Origin: Actinernus sp. WN-2022
Lineage: Eukaryota > Cnidaria > Anthozoa > Actiniaria > Actinernidae
Assembly: GCA_030867875.1 (NCBI GenBank)
Contig: JAOWCC010000936.1
Location: 11,540,095 to 11,604,094 of the forward strand
DNA length: 64,000 bases
Direction of reading: 5' to 3'
Part shown: piece by piece, positions 54,401 to 64,000 of the stretch
Layout: every line of letters begins with the position of its first letter
Position numbering within the stretch: position 1 is the first letter of the stretch
Notes under the pieces: model-generated
Seen by the model: only the letters and a program-made list of their open reading frames with translations
What the model was told of the DNA's origin: nothing
The model's database searches: none
Program-made: the position numbers and the translations under genes

Positions 54401-57400
54401 TGCGGTTTGCAGCAAAAGAACCGTCTTTGTCTATAGAACAACTGTTGACTGCGTTTTAGCCGCACCTGGGCATTGGAAACACCCCAAAATGTCACTTTTA
54501 GTTGATCAACTGGAAAAAGGTGATAAGGTAGAAAATCTCGAAAAATTCCAAATCTCAAACAAGGAAATTATGGGATAGAAAGGCTATACATGGAAGCAAG
54601 TGTCATTTTACAACCATTGAAACCTAGACTATCAGTTATCAGCGCTTTAAACTGAGGAAATCGAGAATTCCACACAAGATGAGGCATGTTAACACAAAAA
54701 GAGTGTACCTTGCTAAGGCGCCTTTTGTGTTGACATGCCTCAATATGTGCACCGTTTCAGTTTCAACTGGCCGCTGTTGCTCGACATCTTGATGGATTTT
54801 AATGCGGTTTGCAGCAAAAGAACCGTCTTTGTCTATAGAACAACTGTTGACTGCGTTTTAGCCGCACCTGGGCATTGGAAACACCCCAAAATGTCACTTT
54901 TAGTTGATCAACTGGAAAAAGGTGATAAGGTAGAAAATCTCGAAAAATTCCAAATCTCAAACAAGGAAATTATGGGATAGAAAGGCTATACATGGAAGCA
55001 AGTGTCATTTTACAACCATTGAAACCTAGACTATCAGTTATCAGCGCTTTAAACTGAGGAAATCGAGAATTCCACACAAGATGAGGCATGTTAACACAAA
55101 AAGAGTGTACCTTGCTAAGGCGCCTTTTGTGTTGACATGCCTCAATATGTGCACCGTTTCAGTTTCAACTGGCCGCTGTTGCTCGACATCTTGATGGATT
55201 TTAATGCGGTTTGCAGCAAAAGAACCGTCTTTGTCTATAGAACAACTGTTGACTGCGTTTTAGCCGCACCTGGGCATTGGAAACACCCCAAAATGTCACT
55301 TTTAGTTGATCAACTGGAAAAAGGTGATAAGGTAGAAAATCTCGAAAAATTCCAAATCTCAAACAAGGAAATTATGGGATAGAAAGGCTATACATGGAAG
55401 CAAGTGTCATTTTACAACCATTGAAACCTAGACTATCAGTTATCAGCGCTTTAAACTGAGGAAATCGAGAATTCCACAAAAGATGAGGCATGTTAACACA
55501 AAAAGAGTGTACCTTGCTAAGGCGCCTTTTGTGTTGACATGCGTCAAAATGTGCACCGTTTCAGTTTCAACTGGCCGCTGTTGCTCGACATCTTGATGGA
55601 TTTTAATGCGGTTTGCAGCAAAAGAACCGTCTTTGTCTATAGAACAACTGTTGACTGCGTTTTAGCCGCACCTGGGCATTGGAAACACCCCAAAATGTCA
55701 CTTTTAGTTGATCAACTGGAAAAAGGTGATAAGGTAGAAAATCTCGAAAAATTCCAAATCTCAAACAAGGAAATTATGGGATAGAAAGGCTATACATGGA
55801 AGCAAGTGTCATTTTACAACCATTGAAACCTAGACTATCAGTTATCAGCGCTTTAAACTGAGGAAATCGAGAATTCCACACAAGATGAGGCATGTTAACA
55901 CAAAAAGAGTGTACCTTGCTAAGGCGCCTTTTGTGTTGACATGCCTCAATATGTGCACCGTTTCAGTTTCAACTGGCCGCTGTTGCTCGACATCTTGATG
56001 GATTTTAATGCGGTTTGCAGCAAAAGAACCGTCTTTGTCTATAGAACAACTATTGACTGCGTTTTAGCCGCACCTGGGCATTGGAAACACCCCAAAATGT
56101 CACTTTTAGTTGATCAACTGGAAAAAGGTGATAAGGTAGAAAATCTCGAAAAATTCCAAATCTCAAACAAGGAAATTATGGGATAGAAAGGCTATACATG
56201 GAAGCAAGTGTCATTTTACAACCATTGAAACCTAGACTATCAGTTATCAGCGCTTTAAACTGAGGAAATCGAGAATTCCACAAAAGATGAGGCATGTTAA
56301 CACAAAAAGAGTGTACCTTGCTAAGGCGCCTTTTGTGTTGACATGCGTCAAAATGTGCACCGTTTCAGTTTCAACTGGCCGCTGTTGCTCGACATCTTGA
56401 TGGATTTTAATGCGGTTTGCAGCAAAAGAACCGTCTTTGTCTATAGAACAACTGTTGACTGCGTTTTAGCCGCACCTGGGCATTGGAAACACCCCAAAAT
56501 GTCACTTTTAGTTGATCAACTGGAAAAAGGTGATAAGGTAGAAAATCTCGAAAAATTCCAAATCTCAAACAAGGAAATTATGGGATAGAAAGGCTATACA
56601 TGGAAGCAAGTGTCATTTTACAACCATTGAAACCTAGACTATCAGTTATCAGCGCTTTAAACTGAGGAAATCGAGAATTCCACACAAGATGAGGCATGTT
56701 AACACAAAAAGAGTGTACCTTGCTAAGGCGCCTTTTGTGTTGACATGCCTCAATATGTGCACCGTTTCAGTTTCAACTGGCCGCTGTTGCTCGACATCTT
56801 GATGGATTTTAATGCGGTTTGCAGCAAAAGAACCGTCTTTGTCTATAGAACAACTGTTGACTGCGTTTTAGCCGCACCTGGGCATTGGAAACACCCCAAA
56901 ATGTCACTTTTAGTTGATCAACTGGAAAAAGGTGATAAGGTAGAAAATCTCGAAAAATTCCAAATCTCAAACAAGGAAATTATGGGATAGAAAGGCTATA
57001 CATGGAAGCAAGTGTCATTTTACAACCATTGAAACCTAGACTATCAGTTATCAGCGCTTTAAACTGAGGAAATCGAGAATTCCACAAAAGATGAGGCATG
57101 TTAACACAAAAAGAGTGTACCTTGCTAAGGCGCCTTTTGTGTTGACATGCGTCAAAATGTGCACCGTTTCAGTTTCAACTGGCCGCTGTTGCTCGACATC
57201 TTGATGGATTTTAATGCGGTTTGCAGCAAAAGAACCGTCTTTGTCTATAGAACAACTGTTGACTGCGTTTTAGCCGCACCTGGGCATTGGAAACACCCCA
57301 AAATGTCACTTTTAGTTGATCAACTGGAAAAAGGTGATAAGGTAGAAAATCTCGAAAAATTCCAAATCTCAAACAAGGAAATTATGGGATAGAAAGGCTA

Positions 57401-60400
57401 TACATGGAAGCAAGTGTCATTTTACAACCATTGAAACCTAGACTATCAGTTATCAGCGCTTTAAACTGAGGAAATCGAGAATTCCACACAAGATGAGGCA
57501 TGTTAACACAAAAAGAGTGTACCTTGCTAAGGCGCCTTTTGTGTTGACATGCGTCAAAATGTGCACCGTTTCAGTTTCAACTGGCCGCTGTTGCTCGACA
57601 TCTTGATGGATTTTAATGCGGTTTGCAGCAAAAGAACCGTCTTTGTCTATAGAACAACTGTTGACTGCGTTTTAGCCGCACCTGGGCATTGGAAACACCC
57701 CAAAATGTCACTTTTAGTTGATCAACTGGAAAAAGGTGATAAGGTAGAAAATCTCGAAAAATTCCAAATCTCAAACAAGGAAATTATGGGATAGAAAGGC
57801 TATACATGGAAGCAAGTGTCATTTTACAACCATTGAAACCTAGACTATCAGTTATCAGCGCTTTAAACTGAGGAAATCGAGAATTCCACAAAAGATGAGG
57901 CATGTTAACACAAAAAGAGTGTACCTTGCTAAGGCGCCTTTTGTGTTGACATGCGTCAAAATGTGCACCGTTTCAGTTTCAACTGGCCGCTGTTGCTCGA
58001 CATCTTGATGGATTTTAATGCGGTTTGCAGCAAAAGAACCGTCTTTGTCTATAGAACAACTGTTGACTGCGTTTTAGCCGCACCTGGGCATTGGAAACAC
58101 CCCAAAATGTCACTTTTAGTTGATCAACTGGAAAAAGGTGATAAGGTAGAAAATCTCGAAAAATTCCAAATCTCAAACAAGGAAATTATGGGATAGAAAG
58201 GCTATACATGGAAGCAAGTGTCATTTTACAACCATTGAAACCTAGACTATCAGTTATCAGCGCTTTAAACTGAGGAAATCGAGAATTCCACACAAGATGA
58301 GGCATGTTAACACAAAAAGAGTGTACCTTGCTAAGGCGCCTTTTGTGTTGACATGCCTCAATATGTGCACCGTTTCAGTTTCAACTGGCCGCTGTTGCTC
58401 GACATCTTGATGGATTTTAATGCGGTTTGCAGCAAAAGAACCGTCTTTGTCTATAGAACAACTGTTGACTGCGTTTTAGCCGCACCTGGGCATTGGAAAC
58501 ACCCCAAAATGTCACTTTTAGTTGATCAACTGGAAAAAGGTGATAAGGTAGAAAATCTCGAAAAATTCCAAATCTCAAACAAGGAAATTATGGGATAGAA
58601 AGGCTATACATGGAAGCAAGTGTCATTTTACAACCATTGAAACCTAGACTATCAGTTATCAGCGCTTTAAACTGAGGAAATCGAGAATTCCACACAAGAT
58701 GAGGCATGTTAACACAAAAAGAGTGTACCTTGCTAAGGCGCCTTTTGTGTTGACATGCCTCAATATGTGCACCGTTTCAGTTTCAACTGGCCGCTGTTGC
58801 TCGACATCTTGATGGATTTTAATGCGGTTTCCAGCAAAAGAACCGTCTTTGTCTATAGAACAACTGTTGACTGCATTTTAGCCGCACCTGGGCATTGGAA
58901 ACACCCCAAAATGTCACTTTTAGTTGATCAACTGGAAAAAGGTGATAAGGTAGAAAATCTCGAAAAATTCCAAATCTCAAACAAGGAAATTATGGGATAG
59001 AAAGGCTATACATGGAAGCAAGTGTCATTTTACAACCATTGAAACCTAGACTATCAGTTATCAGCGCTTTAAACTGAGGAAATCGAGAATTCCACACAAG
59101 ATGAGGCATGTTAACACAAAAAGAGTGTACCTTGCTAAGGCGCCTTTTGTGTTGACATGCCTCAATATGTGCACCGTTTCAGTTTCAACTGGCCGCTGTT
59201 GCTCGACATCTTGATGGATTTTAATGCGGTTTGCAGCAAAAGAACCGTCTTTGTCTATAGAACAACTGTTGACTGCGTTTTAGCCGCACCTGGGCATTGG
59301 AAACACCCCAAAATGTCACTTTTAGTTGATCAACTGGAAAAAGGTGATAAGGTAGAAAATCTCGAAAAATTCCAAATCTCAAACAAGGAAATTATGGGAT
59401 AGAAAGGCTATACATGGAAGCAAGTGTCATTTTACAACCATTGAAACCTAGACTATCAGTTATCAGCGCTTTAAACTGAGGAAATCGAGAATTCCACAAA
59501 AGATGAGGCATGTTAACACAAAAAGAGTGTACCTTGCTAAGGCGCCTTTTGTGTTGACATGCGTCAAAATGTGCACCGTTTCAGTTTCAACTGGCCGCTG
59601 TTGCTCGACATCTTGATGGATTTTAATGCGGTTTGCAGCAAAAGAACCGTCTTTGTCTATAGAACAACTGTTGACTGCGTTTTAGCCGCACCTGGGCATT
59701 GGAAACACCCCAAAATGTCACTTTTAGTTGATCAACTGGAAAAAGGTGATAAGGTAGAAAATCTCGAAAAATTCCAAATCTCAAACAAGGAAATTATGGG
59801 ATAGAAAGGCTATACATGGAAGCAAGTGTCATTTTACAACCATTGAAACCTAGACTATCAGTTATCAGCGCTTTAAACTGAGGAAATCGAGAATTCCACA
59901 CAAGATGAGGCATGTTAACACAAAAAGAGTGTACCTTGCTAAGGCGCCTTTTGTGTTGACATGCCTCAATATGTGCACCGTTTCAGTTTCAACTGGCCGC
60001 TGTTGCTCGACATCTTGATGGATTTTAATGCGGTTTGCAGCAAAAGAACCGTCTTTGTCTATAGAACAACTGTTGACTGCGTTTTAGCCGCACCTGGGCA
60101 TTGGAAACACCCCAAAATGTCACTTTTAGTTGATCAACTGGAAAAAGGTGATAAGGTAGAAAATCTCGAAAAATTCCAAATCTCAAACAAGGAAATTATG
60201 GGATAGAAAGGCTATACATGGAAGCAAGTGTCATTTTACAACCATTGAAACCTAGACTATCAGTTATCAGCGCTTTAAACTGAGGAAATCGAGAATTCCA
60301 CACAAGATGAGGCATGTTAACACAAAAAGAGTGTACCTTGCTAAGGCGCCTTTTGTGTTGACATGCCTCAATATGTGCACCGTTTCAGTTTCAACTGGCC

Positions 60401-63400
60401 GCTGTTGCTCGACATCTTGATGGATTTTAATGCGGTTTGCAGCAAAAGAACCGTCTTTGTCTATAGAACAACTGTTGACTGCGTTTTAGCCGCACCTGGG
60501 CATTGGAAACACCCCAAAATGTCACTTTTAGTTGATCAACTGGAAAAAGGTGATAAGGTAGAAAATCTCGAAAAATTCCAAATCTCAAACAAGGAAATTA
60601 TGGGATAGAAAGGCTATACATGGAAGCAAGTGTCATTTTACAACCATTGAAACCTAGACTATCAGTTATCAGCGCTTTAAACTGAGGAAATCGAGAATTC
60701 CACACAAGATGAGGCATGTTAACACAAAAAGAGTGTACCTTGCTAAGGCGCCTTTTGTGTTGACATGCCTCAATATGTGCACCGTTTCAGTTTCAACTGG
60801 CCGCTGTTGCTCGACATCTTGATGGATTTTAATGCGGTTTGCAGCAAAAGAACCGTCTTTGTCTATAGAACAACTGTTGACTGCGTTTTAGCCGCACCTG
60901 GGCATTGGAAACACCCCAAAATGTCACTTTTAGTTGATCAACTGGAAAAAGGTGATAAGGTAGAAAATCTCGAAAAATTCCAAATCTCAAACAAGGAAAT
61001 TATGGGATAGAAAGGCTATACATGGAAGCAAGTGTCATTTTACAACCATTGAAACCTAGACTATCAGTTATCAGCGCTTTAAACTGAGGAAATCGAGAAT
61101 TCCACAAAAGATGAGGCATGTTAACACAAAAAGAGTGTACCTTGCTAAGGCGCCTTTTGTGTTGACATGCGTCAAAATGTGCACCGTTTCAGTTTCAACT
61201 GGCCGCTGTTGCTCGACATCTTGATGGATTTTAATGCGGTTTGCAGCAAAAGAACCGTCTTTGTCTATAGAACAACTGTTGACTGCGTTTTAGCCGCACC
61301 TGGGCATTGGAAACACCCCAAAATGTCACTTTTAGTTGATCAACTGGAAAAAGGTGATAAGGTAGAAAATCTCGAAAAATTCCAAATCTCAAACAAGGAA
61401 ATTATGGGATAGAAAGGCTATACATGGAAGCAAGTGTCATTTTACAACCATTGAAACCTAGACTATCAGTTATCAGCGCTTTAAACTGAGGAAATCGAGA
61501 ATTCCACACAAGATGAGGCATGTTAACACAAAAAGAGTGTACCTTGCTAAGGCGCCTTTTGTGTTGACATGCGTCAAAATGTGCACCGTTTCAGTTTCAA
61601 CTGGCCGCTGTTGCTCGACATCTTGATGGATTTTAATGCGGTTTGCAGCAAAAGAACCGTCTTTGTCTATAGAACAACTGTTGACTGCGTTTTAGCCGCA
61701 CCTGGGCATTGGAAACACCCCAAAATGTCACTTTTAGTTGATCAACTGGAAAAAGGTGATAAGGTAGAAAATCTCGAAAAATTCCAAATCTCAAACAAGG
61801 AAATTATGGGATAGAAAGGCTATACATGGAAGCAAGTGTCATTTTACAACCATTGAAACCTAGACTATCAGTTATCAGCGCTTTAAACTGAGGAAATCGA
61901 GAATTCCACAAAAGATGAGGCATGTTAACACAAAAAGAGTGTACCTTGCTAAGGCGCCTTTTGTGTTGACATGCGTCAAAATGTGCACCGTTTCAGTTTC
62001 AACTGGCCGCTGTTGCTCGACATCTTGATGGATTTTAATGCGGTTTGCAGCAAAAGAACCGTCTTTGTCTATAGAACAACTGTTGACTGCGTTTTAGCCG
62101 CACCTGGGCATTGGAAACACCCCAAAATGTCACTTTTAGTTGATCAACTGGAAAAAGGTGATAAGGTAGAAAATCTCGAAAAATTCCAAATCTCAAACAA
62201 GGAAATTATGGGATAGAAAGGCTATACATGGAAGCAAGTGTCATTTTACAACCATTGAAACCTAGACTATCAGTTATCAGCGCTTTAAACTGAGGAAATC
62301 GAGAATTCCACACAAGATGAGGCATGTTAACACAAAAAGAGTGTACCTTGCTAAGGCGCCTTTTGTGTTGACATGCCTCAATATGTGCACCGTTTCAGTT
62401 TCAACTGGCCGCTGTTGCTCGACATCTTGATGGATTTTAATGCGGTTTGCAGCAAAAGAACCGTCTTTGTCTATAGAACAACTGTTGACTGCGTTTTAGC
62501 CGCACCTGGGCATTGGAAACACCCCAAAATGTCACTTTTAGTTGATCAACTGGAAAAAGGTGATAAGGTAGAAAATCTCGAAAAATTCCAAATCTCAAAC
62601 AAGGAAATTATGGGATAGAAAGGCTATACATGGAAGCAAGTGTCATTTTACAACCATTGAAACCTAGACTATCAGTTATCAGCGCTTTAAACTGAGGAAA
62701 TCGAGAATTCCACACAAGATGAGGCATGTTAACACAAAAAGAGTGTACCTTGCTAAGGCGCCTTTTGTGTTGACATGCGTCAAAATGTGCACCGTTTCAG
62801 TTTCAACTGGCCGCTGTTGCTCGACATCTTGATGGATTTTAATGCGGTTTGCAGCAAAAGAACCGTCTTTGTCTATAGAACAACTGTTGACTGCGTTTTA
62901 GCCGCACCTGGGCATTGGAAACACCCCAAAATGTCACTTTTAGTTGATCAACTGGAAAAAGGTGATAAGGTAGAAAATCTCGAAAAATTCCAAATCTCAA
63001 ACAAGGAAATTATGGGATAGAAAGGCTATACATGGAAGCAAGTGTCATTTTACAACCATTGAAACCTAGACTATCAGTTATCAGCGCTTTAAACTGAGGA
63101 AATCGAGAATTCCACAAAAGATGAGGCATGTTAACACAAAAAGAGTGTACCTTGCTAAGGCGCCTTTTGTGTTGACATGCGTCAAAATGTGCACCGTTTC
63201 AGTTTCAACTGGCCGCTGTTGCTCGACATCTTGATGGATTTTAATGCGGTTTGCAGCAAAAGAACCGTCTTTGTCTATAGAACAACTGTTGACTGCGTTT
63301 TAGCCGCACCTGGGCATTGGAAACACCCCAAAATGTCACTTTTAGTTGATCAACTGGAAAAAGGTGATAAGGTAGAAAATCTCGAAAAATTCCAAATCTC

Positions 63401-64000
63401 AAACAAGGAAATTATGGGATAGAAAGGCTATACATGGAAGCAAGTGTCATTTTACAACCATTGAAACCTAGACTATCAGTTATCAGCGCTTTAAACTGAG
63501 GAAATCGAGAATTCCACACAAGATGAGGCATGTTAACACAAAAAGAGTGTACCTTGCTAAGGCGCCTTTTGTGTTGACATGCCTCAATATGTGCACCGTT
63601 TCAGTTTCAACTGGCCGCTGTTGCTCGACATCTTGATGGATTTTAATGCGGTTTGCAGCAAAAGAACCGTCTTTGTCTATAGAACAACTGTTGACTGCGT
63701 TTTAGCCGCACCTGGGCATTGGAAACACCCCAAAATGTCACTTTTAGTTGATCAACTGGAAAAAGGTGATAAGGTAGAAAATCTCGAAAAATTCCAAATC
63801 TCAAACAAGGAAATTATGGGATAGAAAGGCTATACATGGAAGCAAGTGTCATTTTACAACCATTGAAACCTAGACTATCAGTTATCAGCGCTTTAAACTG
63901 AGGAAATCGAGAATTCCACAAAAGATGAGGCATGTTAACACAAAAAGAGTGTACCTTGCTAAGGCGCCTTTTGTGTTGACATGCGTCAAAATGTGCACCG
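51465..64000 (+). repeat. 402-bp satellite array, ~31 copies, running off the window
   Basis: Unit length is exactly 402 bases with no length change seen across the array; copies differ by only a few bases. Each unit opens with a 19-bp-stem hairpin (GAGGCATGTTAACACAAAA pairing with TTTTGTGTTGACATGCCTC, one G-U type mismatch) whose loop holds a CCTT-gct-AAGG mini-stem. The array begins exactly at this hairpin. Two main variants exist: 'CCTCAATATG' and 'CGTCAAAATG' after the hairpin, the second usually linked with 'cacaaaagatg' in the preceding unit. Such uniformity means recent amplification or homogenisation. Confidence 0.97.
51519..51764 (+). CDS. 81-codon open frame of the 402-bp satellite (present in every unit)
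   Basis: The frame starts at an ATG within the 3' arm of the unit hairpin and recurs every 402 bases (51519, 51921, 52323 ... 63579). No stop or frameshift was seen in any of the 31 full copies. Variants at the start are MPQYV and MRQNV; rare changes are C to S and V to I (units at 52323 and 58755), V to G (53529) and V to I (55941). The sequence is a hydrophobic N-half (FNWPLLLDILMDFN) and a charged C-half (LVDQLEKGDKVENLEKF). No family recognised. Because units are nearly identical, intactness alone does not show selection. Translation is unproven. Confidence 0.25.
   Translation: MPQYVHRFSFNWPLLLDILMDFNAVCSKRTVFVYRTTVDCVLAAPGHWKHPKMSLLVDQLEKGDKVENLEKFQISNKEIMG

Noticed and set aside
51465..64000. 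CRISPR array or ribosomal-type repeat
   Set aside because: Units are whole 402-bp copies without unique spacers, and there is no rRNA similarity.

Overview
The window reads as animal nuclear DNA. It is AT-rich and mostly non-coding, with LINE, SINE and foldback repeats, one probable spliced exon of an extracellular F5/8 type C (discoidin) domain, a 5S rRNA-derived pseudogene, and an endogenous Polinton/adintovirus-like DNA virus. The repeat style and the accessory proteins of the viral element fit a cnidarian, probably an anthozoan coral. That host assignment is an inference from family knowledge and was not searched.

Layout. 1-26.3 kb is a repeat field with no convincing host gene: two copies of a tRNA-derived SINE, a LINE 3' end broken by nested insertions, five or more long foldback DNA elements (several with readable target duplications), two arrays built on TGCATGCA, a 5S-derived pseudogene and several families of small hairpins. 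26.7-30.96 kb is a nearly full-length but dead LINE of the CR1/L2 group. A single F5/8C exon lies at 32.73-33.04 kb. 34.7-48.2 kb (perhaps to 48.9 kb) is the viral element. 48.9-51.0 kb is gene-poor. 51.03-51.40 kb is a 57-bp minisatellite, and 51.46 kb to the window end is a 402-bp satellite with about 31 nearly identical copies, each carrying an 81-codon open frame and a strong hairpin.

The viral element has a compact, virus-like gene map. On the plus strand is a long gene joining a family B-like DNA polymerase palm, an SF1 helicase and an HNH-type nuclease domain. Converging on it and overlapping its 3' end is a retroviral-type integrase on the minus strand. A minus-strand block follows: a membrane protein, two tiny proteins, a 182-residue protein, an A32-type packaging ATPase and a probable double-jelly-roll major capsid protein. 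Divergent from the capsid gene is a membrane protein, and beyond it lie a small tail-anchored protein, a gene split by a LINE fragment, a probable minor capsid/penton-like protein and a further conserved small gene. Replication, integration, packaging and capsid functions are all represented. No maturation protease was recognised and terminal inverted repeats were not found.

Many genes carry a single stop or frameshift (polymerase-helicase, integrase, ATPase, several small genes), and one is split by a retrotransposon, so this copy is an inactive fossil. The breaks are few enough that domains and short promoter motifs remain readable. The two divergent intergenic regions share a TTCAAT/TTCAAC motif next to the start codons, which looks like a viral promoter signature.
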